Assembly (NCBI RefSeq): GCF_000359125.1
Contig: NZ_CAAF010000031.1
Coordinates: 1 to 64,000, forward strand
Direction: 5' to 3'
Origin: Mesorhizobium sp. STM 4661
Lineage (GTDB): Bacteria; Pseudomonadota; Alphaproteobacteria; Rhizobiales; Rhizobiaceae
DNA: 64,000 nt
Positions 51,459-61,700 of this stretch are shown in pieces (positions within the stretch are counted from its first letter, which is position 1; the number at the start of each line of letters is the position of its first letter). Made by a program: the position numbers and the translations under genes. The notes under the pieces are model-generated. The model saw nothing but the letters and a program-made list of their open reading frames with translations. It was not told the origin of the DNA and searched no databases.

Positions 51459-52499
51459 TTAAAGGATCGTCTTGGCCCAGCGCTCGGCCAGCTCGCCCTG
51501 CTTCTCGTTGACGAAATCCCAGTCCCAGGTGAGGATCTTGGTCATCGCCTCGCCCGACACCGGCACGTCGGCCTTGAGATCGTCGGGAATGATCACCTTC
51601 GAGTTCGTCGGCGACACGAAGAATTCCTTCGCCATCAGCATCTGGGTTTCCGGCGACAGCAGGAAGTCAGCATATTGATAGGCCAGCTCCTTTTCCGGAC
51701 CGTTGGCTAGGATCGAGACCGTCTGGTCGAACATGAACATGCCTTCCTCGGGAACGACGCAGTCGACCGGCAGGCCCTGCTTGCGCAGCCGTGCGATCTC
51801 GCCGAAATCAAACGGCGCGACCACGATTTCGCCCGAGGACAGGGCCGTGGAAAGGTTGAAGTCGACCTGGATCACCTGGCCCAGCTTGGCGAGAGCGTCG
51901 AAGCCGGCATCGACATCGTACTGGTCCTTGCCGAAGATCTTCGAGGCCAGCAGCAGCTCCATCTTGCCGGCGCTGTTGGCGAAATTGTAGAGGCCGATCT
52001 TGCCCTTGAATTCCTCGTTGTTCCACAGATCCTTCCAGGCCTTGGGCGGCGTCTTCACCAGATCGGTGCGGTAGCCGATGCCGATCGGGGAGATGGCGCC
52101 GGTGGCGCCGAAACCGTCGGCGATCTTGGCCAGCGGATAGAGGTCGTTGTAGTTCGGCAGTTTCGCCAGATCGAGCTTCTCGAAGAAGCCCTCCTTGCGC
52201 AGGCCGGAGGCGAACACCTCGTTGGTCATGATGATCGAATAGGGCGGCTTGTCGACGCCGGCGGCGCGCAGATTGGCGCCGAAGACGCGGCCATTGCCGA
52301 CGTCGAGCGTCACCTTGGCGCCGGAGGCCTTTTCGAAGGCCGGTGCGATGGTCGAGCGCCAGAACTGCTCCCAGACGCCGCCGAGCGTCGGCACGATCAG
52401 CGTCTTTTCCTGGGCGATGGCTGGCATTCCGATGAGCCCGGCCGCACTGAGCGCGCCCATTCCGGCAAGCGTCTGTCGTCTGGTCAGTTTCGTCATCAC
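51459..52499 (-). CDS. PotD-type periplasmic substrate-binding protein
   Basis: 346 aa with a twin-arginine-like signal (TRRQTLAGMGALSAAGLIGM, cleavage near AIAQ at about 30). The fold is that of the spermidine/putrescine/iron family 1 binding proteins (LIVPTLGGVWEQFWRSTIAPAFEKASGAKVTL). First gene of the importer operon (52499-48640). The ligand is unknown; a 2-oxoglutarate/Fe(II) oxygenase gene lies 63 bp upstream on the same strand and may act on the imported compound. Confidence 0.87.
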   Translation of the reverse strand: MMTKLTRRQTLAGMGALSAAGLIGMPAIAQEKTLIVPTLGGVWEQFWRSTIAPAFEKASGAKVTLDVGNGRVFGANLRAAGVDKPPYSIIMTNEVFASGLRKEGFFEKLDLAKLPNYNDLYPLAKIADGFGATGAISPIGIGYRTDLVKTPPKAWKDLWNNEEFKGKIGLYNFANSAGKMELLLASKIFGKDQYDVDAGFDALAKLGQVIQVDFNLSTALSSGEIVVAPFDFGEIARLRKQGLPVDCVVPEEGMFMFDQTVSILANGPEKELAYQYADFLLSPETQMLMAKEFFVSPTNSKVIIPDDLKADVPVSGEAMTKILTWDWDFVNEKQGELAERWAKTIL

Positions 52500-52562
52500 A
52501 ATTCCCCTTGTTGATTTCTTTTAATCAATTCGTTCTTTGGGACGGCCGAAGCCCTCCATCGT

Positions 52563-53528
52563 TCAGCGGCCGAAAGCCTGTTTAGTCTTCAGCTCGATAT
52601 AGTCTCCATAGGTGATCGGCTCGTATTTGGCCTGCTTGCCGTCCGTGCAGAACGGCTCCAGGCAGGAGATCAGCGTCTCCTTGCTGGGATTGACGAAAAA
52701 CGGGATCGACTGGCGGCGCGAGCTGCCTTTCTTGTTGCGCGGCGGATTGGCGACGCGATGCGGCGTCGACACCCATTCGTCATTGCTCCAGCGCATGAAG
52801 GCGTCGGCGATGTTGACGACATAGGCGCCGTCGATCGACGGCGCATCGAGCCAGCGGCCGTCACGGGTCTGCACCTGCAAGCCACCGGACGAGGCCTCCG
52901 AACGCAGGATGGTCATGAAGCCGTAGTCGCTGTGAACACCGGCGCGAAGCTGGCCGGGCAGGGGATCCACATCCTGCTCGGGATAATTGATGACACGCAG
53001 CGCCGACAGATGGTTCTCGAAGGCCGGCTCGAAATAGTCGGGTTCCAAGCCGATCGCCTGGCAGAAGATGCGGCGCAGGTGCCTCGCCAGCGTCTCCATT
53101 TCGGAGAAATAATCGCGAAAGGCGCTCTCGATACCTTCGGGCTGGTCGGGCCATGTGTCGCCCTTGAGGCGCAGGCCGAAATTCAGGCTTTCCTTGTAGT
53201 CGCCGGGCGTTTTGATGCCCTTGGTGGCGGCCAGCGCCTCATCGGCGATCGGCGAGAAGGCCATCCCGCCGGTCAGGGCGGCTCCACGCCCATGGCCGCG
53301 CTTGTAGCCCTCGGGCAAATCGAAGAAGGCGCGCGCCAGATTGTATAGCCGCATCGTCCGTTCCGGCGACACCCCATGGCCGGTGACGAGGAAGAACCCG
53401 GTATCCCGGCAGGCGGTCTCGATGGCTTTGACGACAGCGCCGGCGCCGGCCTCCCCGCGGATGAAAGGCCCGACATCGACGACGGGAATTCCCTGATCTG
53501 TTGCTTCGGCTTGAGGCGCGGGCTGCAT
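52563..53528 (-). CDS. 2-oxoglutarate/Fe(II) oxygenase, isopenicillin N synthase-like
   Basis: About 321 aa from the ATG at 53528 (AAAGG eight bases upstream; GTG at 53540 is possible). An N-terminal DIOX_N region (IPVVDVGPFIRGEAG, FFLVTGHGVS) is followed by the Fe(II) triad HSD (GVHSDYGFMT, about 206-208) and the distal His in STPHRVANP, and the 2-oxoglutarate-binding RRQSIPFF. Such enzymes hydroxylate or oxidise small molecules, including modified nucleobases. It lies directly upstream of the importer operon, same strand, and diverges from psuK. Confidence 0.86.
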   Translation of the reverse strand: MQPAPQAEATDQGIPVVDVGPFIRGEAGAGAVVKAIETACRDTGFFLVTGHGVSPERTMRLYNLARAFFDLPEGYKRGHGRGAALTGGMAFSPIADEALAATKGIKTPGDYKESLNFGLRLKGDTWPDQPEGIESAFRDYFSEMETLARHLRRIFCQAIGLEPDYFEPAFENHLSALRVINYPEQDVDPLPGQLRAGVHSDYGFMTILRSEASSGGLQVQTRDGRWLDAPSIDGAYVVNIADAFMRWSNDEWVSTPHRVANPPRNKKGSSRRQSIPFFVNPSKETLISCLEPFCTDGKQAKYEPITYGDYIELKTKQAFGR

Positions 53529-53681
53529 GATCGCGATCACCTTTCTGTTGCCTTGTTCCGCCTTCGGGACAGACGGTGGAAACGCCGGTTGAACGAAACG
53601 TTATAGCTACAAACGAATGTTGACAAGATCATCTGTTGTTGTCCATATCGAAAATGTTCAGCCACGAATTGGACAGGGACG

Positions 53682-54791
53682 ATGGACGACCTTGGAGCAC
53701 AGGAACAGGCGGTTCTGGATCTCATCGCGGCGAACCCGTTCGCCGGCCAGCAGGACATAGCCACCGCGCTCGGCATCGCCCGCTCGACCGTCGCGGCCCA
53801 CATCATGCAGCTGGTCAACAAGGGCTACATCCTCGGCCGCGGCTATGTCCTGCCGGCCTCCAAGCGCATGATCTGCATCGGCGGCGCGGTTCTGGACCGC
53901 AAGTACCACGCCAAGAAGGATCTGATCTTCGAGAGGTCGAACCCGGTCGACGGCTATCGCAGCTTCGGCGGCGTCGCCCGCAACGTCGCCGAGAACCTTG
54001 TCCGCCTCGGCGTCGACGTCAGCTTCGTCTCGATTGTCGGCGATGACGAAACCGGTCGCTCGCTGGTGCGGCATCTGCGCGACCTTGGCGCCGATGTCAG
54101 CCAGGTCATCACCACCACGGAGCGGCCGACGGCTGAATACGCGGCCATTCTCGATCTCAACAACGATCTCGTGCTCGGCATTGCCGATATGGAGATCTTC
54201 GATCTGTTCTCGCCGTCCTATCTCGACCGCTTCTGGCCGCATCTCGCTTCGGCGACCTGGGTGTTCATCGACTGCAACCTGCCGGCAGCCACCATCGAAG
54301 CGCTGATGTCGCGCAAGCAGGGCGCGCGCTTCAAGCTCGCCGTCGACACCGTATCGTCGCCGAAATCGGCGCGCCTGCCGAAGGACCTGACCGGCATCGA
54401 CCTTCTGTTCACCAATCACGACGAGGCCAATTCGATGCTCGGCATCGCCGATGCCGACAAACGGCTGAAGCCGAAGGAGGCGGCAGCGGCGCTACGCGCG
54501 GCAGGTGCCGCCGAAGTGATCGTGACCATGGGCGCGCATGGATTTGCGGTGGCGACCGAGAGCGGCGTGGCGACGATGCGCTCCGTCCCGGCAAGGGCCG
54601 TCGACATCACCGGCGCCGGCGACGCGATGATCGCCGGGACCATGTACAAAGTCCTTTCCGGAGATCCCGTGCCTCACGCCGCGCGCACCGGCGCGCTGCT
54701 CGCCACGCTGACCACCGAGAGCGAATCCAGCGTCCATCCCGATCTGTCGCCGCGCTTCCTCACCGCCGGCATGTACCGCATTCCCGCCTGA
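53682..54791 (+). CDS. psuK: PfkB-family pseudouridine kinase with N-terminal helix-turn-helix
   Basis: 369 aa. Residues about 1-60 form a winged helix-turn-helix (AQEQAVLDLIAANPFAGQQDIATALGIARSTVAAHIMQLVNKGYI), and about 65-365 a PfkB kinase with GGVARNVAENLVRLG and the catalytic DITGAGDAMIAG near 310. E. coli YeiI has the same architecture. The psuG gene 30 bp downstream identifies the substrate as pseudouridine, phosphorylated to 5'-PMP. The N-terminal domain could let the enzyme regulate its own operon. Confidence 0.85.
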   Translation: MDDLGAQEQAVLDLIAANPFAGQQDIATALGIARSTVAAHIMQLVNKGYILGRGYVLPASKRMICIGGAVLDRKYHAKKDLIFERSNPVDGYRSFGGVARNVAENLVRLGVDVSFVSIVGDDETGRSLVRHLRDLGADVSQVITTTERPTAEYAAILDLNNDLVLGIADMEIFDLFSPSYLDRFWPHLASATWVFIDCNLPAATIEALMSRKQGARFKLAVDTVSSPKSARLPKDLTGIDLLFTNHDEANSMLGIADADKRLKPKEAAAALRAAGAAEVIVTMGAHGFAVATESGVATMRSVPARAVDITGAGDAMIAGTMYKVLSGDPVPHAARTGALLATLTTESESSVHPDLSPRFLTAGMYRIPA

Positions 54792-54820
54792 AAGCGAGAA
54801 GACCTGAAAGCGAAACGACG

Positions 54821-55750
54821 ATGAAATCTTCCCTTCTTCACCTGAACGACGAGGTTGCGGCGGCACTTCGAGAGGGCCGCGCGGTGGTGGCGCTGGAATC
54901 GACCATCATCACCCATGGCATGCCCTATCCGGCCAATCTGGAGACCGCCCGCGGCGTCGAAGCCGTGGTGCGCGAGAATGGCGCCGTGCCGGCGACGATC
55001 GCCGTGGTCGCGGGCAAGATCAAGGTCGGGCTCGACGACGGTGAACTGGAAAAGCTGGCGGCGGCAAAGGACGTGGTCAAGGCATCCGGGCGCGACCTTG
55101 CCGCCATCATGGTGCGCGGCGGCTCGGCCGGAACCACGGTCTCGGCGACGATGCGGATTGCCGCGCTCGCCGGCATCGGCATTTTTGCCACCGGCGGCGT
55201 CGGCGGCGTGCATCGCGGCGCCGAAGCCACCTTCGATATCTCGGCCGACCTGACCGAACTCGGCCAGACCGGCACGACCGTCGTCTGCGCCGGCGTGAAA
55301 TCGATCCTCGATATCGCCAAGACGCTGGAATATCTGGAAACCCAGCGCGTGCCGGTGATCGCCTTTCAAAGCGACGACTTCCCGGCTTTCTACACGCGAT
55401 CGAGCGGGCTCAAGGCCGATCATCGCCTCGACACGCCGGAGGAGATTGCACGCGCAATGCTGCTGCACGAGCAGATGGGATCGGGCACCGGCATCCTCGT
55501 CGCCAATCCAATTCCGCAAGCGGACGCGCTTGATCCCGCCTTCATCGACGGCACGATCGCGGCCGCGGTGGCGGAAGCCGAAAAACGCGGCATCGGGCGC
55601 AAGGAATTGACGCCGTTCCTGCTCGCCCGCATCAACGAGCTTTCGCAAGGCCGCAGCCTGAAGGCCAACATCGCGCTGGTCCGCAACAACGCCGCACTCG
55701 CCGCCCGCATCGCCGTGGCGCATGCGGGATCGAAGCGCGAGGCAGCGTAG
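54821..55750 (+). CDS. psuG: Pseudouridine-5'-phosphate glycosidase
   Basis: 309 aa. PsuG splits pseudouridine-5'-phosphate into uracil and ribose-5-phosphate in the cytoplasm. Diagnostic segments are ALESTIITHGMPYPANLETA (about 24-43, catalytic Glu), ATIAVVAGKIKVGL, the lysine in KDVVKASGRDL, and FATGGVGGVHRGAEATFDISADL (about 127-149). It follows psuK by 30 bp, forming the pseudouridine catabolic pair. Confidence 0.93.
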   Translation: MKSSLLHLNDEVAAALREGRAVVALESTIITHGMPYPANLETARGVEAVVRENGAVPATIAVVAGKIKVGLDDGELEKLAAAKDVVKASGRDLAAIMVRGGSAGTTVSATMRIAALAGIGIFATGGVGGVHRGAEATFDISADLTELGQTGTTVVCAGVKSILDIAKTLEYLETQRVPVIAFQSDDFPAFYTRSSGLKADHRLDTPEEIARAMLLHEQMGSGTGILVANPIPQADALDPAFIDGTIAAAVAEAEKRGIGRKELTPFLLARINELSQGRSLKANIALVRNNAALAARIAVAHAGSKREAA

Positions 55751-55819
55751 AGGCGAAGACCAGTCAGCGCCTTGCGGGCTGTGACGTCCCTCTGATTTCG
55801 ACATACCCAGGAGAACCGC

Positions 55820-56641
55820 ATGAGCGCGCAGGCCACTTACGAGACGATCCTTTACGAGAAGGATGCGACCGACAAGTTCGCGACGATCACCATCAATCGT
55901 CCCGACAAGCTCAATGCGATGAACAAGACGGTGATCCGCGAGATCGACAAGGCCCTTGCCGCCGCCGTTGCCGATCCGGACGTCAATGCGCTGGTGATCA
56001 CCGGCGCCGGCCGCGCCTTCTCCTCCGGCTACGATCTGCAGGGTGGCGATTTCGACGTCGACATCGATTTCTGGCGCGAGGACATGGGCGAGAACGCCGA
56101 AGCGCTGCTCAACATCTGGCGCGCGCCGATCCCGGTCATCGCTTCGGTCAACGGATATGCGCTGGCCGGTGCGCTGGAGCTGATGATGTGCTGCGACATG
56201 GCGATCGCCGCCGACAATGCAAAATTCGGCGAGCCTGAGGTGCGCCACAATTCCGGCCCGCCGGCGCTGATGATGCCCTGGCTGCTCGCCACCCGCGACG
56301 TGCGCTGGCTGATGTATACGGGCGATCTGGTCGATGCCGAGGAGGCGCTGCGCATGCATCTGATCAACAGGATCGTGCCGGCCGATCAGTTGAAGGAAAA
56401 GACCGAAAACCTCGCCCGCAAGCTGGCGCGCATGCCGGTGCCGGCGCTTAAATTCACCAAGGCGTCGATCAACAACCAGCAGATGGTGGCCGGGCTGCTG
56501 CCGTCCTTCCAGTACAATATCGAGGCGATCGCGGCGCTGCACGTGACCAAGCAGGGCCGCGAATGGATGGCGAACCTCGCCAAGATGAGCCTCAAGGAAT
56601 ACCTCGCGTTCCGCGACGGCCCCTTCAAGGGCCTCGACTGA
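55820..56641 (+). CDS. Enoyl-CoA hydratase/isomerase family protein
   Basis: A 273-aa crotonase-fold enzyme with the oxyanion-hole segments GAGRAFSSGYDL (about 57-68) and NGYALAGALELMMCCDMAIA (about 110-130), then FGEPEVRHNSGPPALMMPW. The second catalytic Glu position of hydratases is not obvious, so isomerase or hydrolase activity is possible. A good ribosome binding site (caggagaa) precedes the ATG at 55820. It is 3 bp from the acyl-CoA synthetase gene, so they form one operon. Confidence 0.87.
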   Translation: MSAQATYETILYEKDATDKFATITINRPDKLNAMNKTVIREIDKALAAAVADPDVNALVITGAGRAFSSGYDLQGGDFDVDIDFWREDMGENAEALLNIWRAPIPVIASVNGYALAGALELMMCCDMAIAADNAKFGEPEVRHNSGPPALMMPWLLATRDVRWLMYTGDLVDAEEALRMHLINRIVPADQLKEKTENLARKLARMPVPALKFTKASINNQQMVAGLLPSFQYNIEAIAALHVTKQGREWMANLAKMSLKEYLAFRDGPFKGLD

Positions 56642-56644
56642 GCC

Positions 56645-58771
56645 GTGATCGGCTTTGCCGCTTCGCGTGAGGCGATGCGGGCGCTGATGGCGCCGCGTTC
56701 GGTCGCCGTCATCGGCGCGACGGAACGCGCCGATGCGTCGTCGAGCTATGTCATGCGCAATCTCAAGGCGTTCGGATTCTCCGGCGCCATCATCCCGGTG
56801 CATCCGAAGGCCGAAACGGTGTTCGGCATTGCGGCCATCCCGTCGCTCGACCGGCTCGACGCGCCGGCCGACGTGGCGGTGATCGGCATCGGCGCGGCGC
56901 ACGTGCTGGGCGCGCTCGAAGATGCCGGCAAGGCCGGCGTCAAGGCGGCCGTCGTGCTGGCCAGCGGCTTTGCCGAAACCGACGGGGAAGGCAAGGCGCG
57001 GCAGCAGGCGCTGGTCGGGATCGCGCGAAAATACGGCATGGCGATCTGCGGGCCGAACTGCCTCGGCCTGTTCAATTTGCAAAGCGGTGCGGCGCTTTAC
57101 TCCTCGACGCTGTCGCCCAACCTCAGGAGAGGCCAGCTTGCCATCCTGTCGCATTCCGGCGCCAGCGCCATCGCGCTCGCCAACACCGGGCGCTTCGGCC
57201 TGAGCCACATCGTCTCCTGCGGCAACAGCGCGGCGACCGATCTTCCCGACTATCTCTCTTATCTCGCCGATGATGAGGCGACGCGCGTCATTGGACTTGT
57301 CGTGGAAGCGATCCGCGATCCCGCCGCGTTCACCTCAGCGATGCGGGCGGCGCATGCCACCGGAAAGCAGGTGATTGCACTGCGTGCCGGCAAGTCGAGC
57401 AAGGGCGCGGAAGCCGCCGCCGCGCATACCGGTTCGCTCGCTGCCGCCAACGAAGCCTATGAAGTCTTCTTCCGGCGGACCGGCGTGATCGAGGTCGCCG
57501 ACATGGACGAGTTCGTCGAGACCGCAGCACTTTGCCTGTCGTTGAAGGCGAGGCTCGCGCGCAAGGGCGTCGCGGTCGTTGGGGTTAGCGGCGGCGGTGT
57601 CGCCCATGTCTCCGACATCGCCGAGCAGGTCGGCATCGACCTGCCGGAATTTTCGCAAAACACCATCGCGCGGCTGAAGGCCGTGCTGCCGCCTTTCGCC
57701 ACGCCGCGGAATCCGGTCGACACCACGGGTGTCGTTTTCGCCGATGGCGGGATCTATCGCGGCGTGCTCGAAATCCTGGCGCAGGATCCCGCCGTCGGCC
57801 TGATCGTCGCCGCGCAGGACGCGCCTGTCGGCCTCGATGCTGCGGGCGCCGCCGAATATGCCGGCATTGCCGATGCCGTCGCCGCCTACACAAAGGACGC
57901 GACCGTTCCGGTTGCCTTCATCAGCAACCTGTCCTCCGGACACCATCCAGCTGTCAGGGAACGGCTTGCCGGCGTCCCGGTGCTCAACGGCACGCGCGCT
58001 GCGCTCAATGCCGTGCGACGGCTTCTGGACGCGACCGGCGTCACGATACCGAACGCCCCGGCGATCGAATCGGCCGGCGAAAACGATCCCTGGGCAGAGC
58101 GCCTCGCCACCGGTGGGAAATTGACCGAACGGGAGGCCAAGCAGTTGCTGGCCGAGAACGGGCTGCCGGTCACTCGCGAGCGTCTGGCGGTCACGGCGCA
58201 AGAGGCAGTCGAGGCGGCCGAGGCGATCGGCTTTCCGGTCGTGCTGAAGATCGAATCGCCCGACATTCCTCACAAGACCGAAGCCGGCGGCGTGCGGCTC
58301 GGCATAGGCAGTGCCGCCGAAGCTGCCGAAGCCTTCGCGGCGATCATGCAAAGCGCTCGCGCTCACGCGCCGGATGCGGAACTGCGCGGCGTGGTGGTGC
58401 AGGAAATGGCCGGACGCGGCGTGGAAGCGCTGGTCGGTCTGATCCGGCACGAGCCGTTCGGCCTCGGAATTGTCGTCGGCGTCGGCGGCGTTCTGGTCGA
58501 ACTGGTCAAGGACGCCGCTTTCGATCTCTTGCCTATCGACCGCGTGTCGGCCGAGGCGCTGATCGACCGGACGCGCTTGGCCGCTCTGCTCAAGGGTTTT
58601 CGTGGCGCGCCACAAGCCGACCGGGCAGCGCTGGTCGAGACGATCATGGCGCTGTCGGATTTTGCCGGCCGCTACGGCCATCTGATCGAGGCCGTCGACC
58701 TCAATCCTGTCGTCGTCTTCGAGAAAGGCGTCAGCGTCCTCGATGCGCTGGTGATCTCCAGAGGCGCTTAA
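56645..58771 (+). CDS. ADP-forming acyl-CoA synthetase (acetate-CoA ligase family)
   Basis: 708 aa from a GTG at 56645. Domain order: CoA-binding (about 10-140; SVAVIGATERADASSSYVMRNL), succinyl-CoA synthetase-like (about 150-450; LSHSGASAIALANT) and C-terminal ATP-grasp (about 490-705; LTEREAKQLLAENGLPVTRERL, GFPVVLKIESPDIPHKTEAGG). These enzymes convert acyl-CoA, ADP and phosphate to acid, ATP and CoA. It ends in a 4-bp overlap with the convergent 2-oxoacid oxidoreductase gene, whose arylacetyl-CoA product it could use. Confidence 0.87.
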   Translation: MIGFAASREAMRALMAPRSVAVIGATERADASSSYVMRNLKAFGFSGAIIPVHPKAETVFGIAAIPSLDRLDAPADVAVIGIGAAHVLGALEDAGKAGVKAAVVLASGFAETDGEGKARQQALVGIARKYGMAICGPNCLGLFNLQSGAALYSSTLSPNLRRGQLAILSHSGASAIALANTGRFGLSHIVSCGNSAATDLPDYLSYLADDEATRVIGLVVEAIRDPAAFTSAMRAAHATGKQVIALRAGKSSKGAEAAAAHTGSLAAANEAYEVFFRRTGVIEVADMDEFVETAALCLSLKARLARKGVAVVGVSGGGVAHVSDIAEQVGIDLPEFSQNTIARLKAVLPPFATPRNPVDTTGVVFADGGIYRGVLEILAQDPAVGLIVAAQDAPVGLDAAGAAEYAGIADAVAAYTKDATVPVAFISNLSSGHHPAVRERLAGVPVLNGTRAALNAVRRLLDATGVTIPNAPAIESAGENDPWAERLATGGKLTEREAKQLLAENGLPVTRERLAVTAQEAVEAAEAIGFPVVLKIESPDIPHKTEAGGVRLGIGSAAEAAEAFAAIMQSARAHAPDAELRGVVVQEMAGRGVEALVGLIRHEPFGLGIVVGVGGVLVELVKDAAFDLLPIDRVSAEALIDRTRLAALLKGFRGAPQADRAALVETIMALSDFAGRYGHLIEAVDLNPVVVFEKGVSVLDALVISRGA

Positions 58772-61700
58772 GCCTTTGTTTCCAGGCGGCTTTCCTTGCC
58801 CAATCTTTCCAGCAGCGTTGCCTTCTTCTTCTCGAAGCGTTCGACCGCCGCCATCTTGACGTGGCCGAAGCCGCGCACCTCTTCCGGCAGCCGCGCAAGC
58901 TCGGTCGCCACGGCATGGTTGCCTTGCGTCAGCCGCGCCGAAAGATCCGATATCAGCCTTTCATAATCAGCGATCATCCGCCGTTCCATCCGCCGCTCTT
59001 CGGTGCGCCCGAACGGATCGAAGCGCGTCCCACGCACGCCCTTCAATCGCGCCAGCACCGCGAAGACGGGATTGATCCAGGCGCCGAAGGCGATCTTGCC
59101 TGGATGGCCGGTGCGTGGATCGATGCGCGAGATCATCGGCGGTGCAAGATGATGCCTGATCCTGAAATCGCCCTCGAACTGCTCGGCCAGTTTTTTCCTG
59201 AACGACTGGTCGCGATGCAGCCGCGCCACTTCATATTCGTCCTTGTAGGCCATCAGCTTGAAGGCGCCGACCGCCACGGCCCTGGCGAAGTCCTCGGCGT
59301 CGGCCGAGATCCCGGCTTCGGCGGCGCGCGCGGTCTCCACCAGCCTGCGGTAACGGTTCGCATAGGCGGCGTCCTGGTAGCCGGTCAGGAATGCCATCCG
59401 GCGCGCAACCATGGCGTCGAGCGTCTCCGGTTGCGGCGCCTCGGCGCTGCCCGTCCGCGCAGCATCCAGTACCGCCGCAAGGTCGATCGCCGCGCGGCGG
59501 CCCCAGCCGAAAGCGGTGCGGTTCATGGCGACGCCGGCGTCGTTCATCTCGATCGCCCTGTCGATTGATTCCAGGCTGATCGGCACCAGTCCGCGCTGCC
59601 AGGCATTGCCGAGCAGGAACATGTTGGCGGCGATGGCATCGCCCATCAGCGCAAGGCCGAGCCTGGTCGCAGGGATCAACGTGATCGCCTCTTCGCCGGC
59701 CGCCCGGCGCAATTGCTTCAGCGTCGCTTCCTGGCGGAAGTCGATCGCGGTGTTCTGCACGAAGGACGCCGTCGGCGCGAAATGATCGTCGAGCACGGCT
59801 CTTGTGCGGCCTTGCGCGAAGGTCGCAAGCGAAGCTGCCGCCGCCGCCACGACGATGTCGAAGCCAAGCACAAGGTCGGCCTCGCCGGGGCCGATCCTGA
59901 CCGTGTTGAGCAATTCAGGATCGCGCGCCAGCCTGATATGCGAGACCACGGCGCCGTTCTTTTGCGCCAGCCCGGTCTGGTCGAGGGTCAGCAGGCCGAG
60001 CCCGTCGAGATGGGCCGCCTGGGACAGGATGGCGCTGACCGTGATGACGCCGGTGCCGCCAATGCCGGCCAGGAGCATGTTGTAGGGGCGATCGAGCGCC
60101 GGCAGCGCCGGCATCGGCAGGCCGTCGGAGCCAGCCGCCACCGTACGTGCCTTCGGCTTGCGGATAGCGCCCCCTTCCACCGTCACGAAGCTCGGGCAAA
60201 AACCCTTGATGCAGGACAGGTCGGTGTTGCAGCTCGACTGGTTGATCCTGCGCTTGCGGCCGAACTCGGTTTCCTCAGGCTCGATCGAAATGCAGTTGGA
60301 GACGGAAGAGCAATCGCCGCAGCCTTCGCAGACCAGTTCGTTGATGAAGGCGCGTTTTGGCGAGACCGGATAGGCGCCGCGCTTGCGCCGGCGGCGTTTT
60401 TCGGCGGCGCAGACCTGGTCGAAGACCAGCACCGTCACGCCCTCGATCTCCCTGAGCTCGCGCTGCACGGCGTCGAGCTCGTCGCGATGGTGGACGGTCA
60501 CGGACCGCGGCAGGACGCCCGCCCAGGCCTCGGGCTTTTCGGACACGACGACGACGCGTTTCGCGCCCTCCGCCAGCGTCTGCTCGACGATGGAGGGCAC
60601 CGAGACCTCGCCGTCATGGCGCTGGCCGCCGGTCATGGCGACGGCATCGTTGTAGAGGATCTTGTAGGTGGCGCTGACCTTGGCGGCGATCGCCGCACGA
60701 ATGGCCAGCAGTCCGGAATGGAAATAGGTGCCGTCGCCCATATTGACGAAAATGTGCTTCTCGTCGGTGAACGGCGACAGTCCGATCCACGAGCCGCCTT
60801 CGCCGCCCATCTGGGTGAAGGTGGAGGTCTCGCGCTCCATGCCGATGACCATCATGTGGCAGCCGATGCCGGTCGAGGCGCGGCTGCCGTCGGGCACCAC
60901 GGTGGAGATCGAGTGCGGGCAGCCGGAGCAGAAATAGGGGTCGCGCTTTAAAGCGATCACCTCGCCGGGTGCCGACGCCGCGACGGCCTCGATCGTCTTC
61001 ATGCGCCGGCCAAGCTCCGCGTCCGGCGCGCCGAGTCGCGAGACGATGGCGCGCGCGACCGAAACGGCGCTGATCTCGCCGATCGAAGGCAGCAGCGGCG
61101 CGCCGCGCTCGTCCGTCTTGCCGAAGACGCGGGGGCGATCGGGTGCGTTGAACAGCAGCGCCTTGATCTGGTCCTCTATCACCGGCCGTTTCTCCTCGAC
61201 GACGAGGATTTCCTCCAGCCCCTCAGTGAAAGCCTTGAGCCCTTGCGGCTCGAGCGGCCAGACCATGCCGACCTTGTACAGCCGGATGCCAAGCTCGGCC
61301 GCGCGCCGCTCGTCGATGCCGAGCGCTGCCAGCGCGCCGAGCAGGTCGAGCCACGACTTACCGGTGGAGACGATGCCGAGCCGCGCCTTGCCGCCGCCAT
61401 GCACGATGCGGTCGATGCCGTTGGCGTGGGCAAAGGCATGCACCGCCGCCATCTTGTGTTCGATGCGGCGCTCCATTGCATGCGGGCCGTCCGGCCAGCG
61501 CAGCGACAGGCCATCGGCGGGCAACGCCAGGTCCGGCATGACGATACCGAGTCGTGCCGGGTCGACATCGACGGTCGCCGTGCATTCGACGATCTCGGTC
61601 TGGCACTTGAAGCCGATCCAGGCGCCGCAATAGCGGCTCATCGCCCAGCCGAGCAGGCCATAGTCGATATATTCGCCGACGCCGCCCGGCGACAGCAGCG

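Noticed and set aside
54674..57208. An 844-codon minus-strand open frame across psuG and the enoyl-CoA hydratase gene
   Set aside because: It spans two well-supported plus-strand genes and has low-complexity His/Arg/Gln-rich composition.
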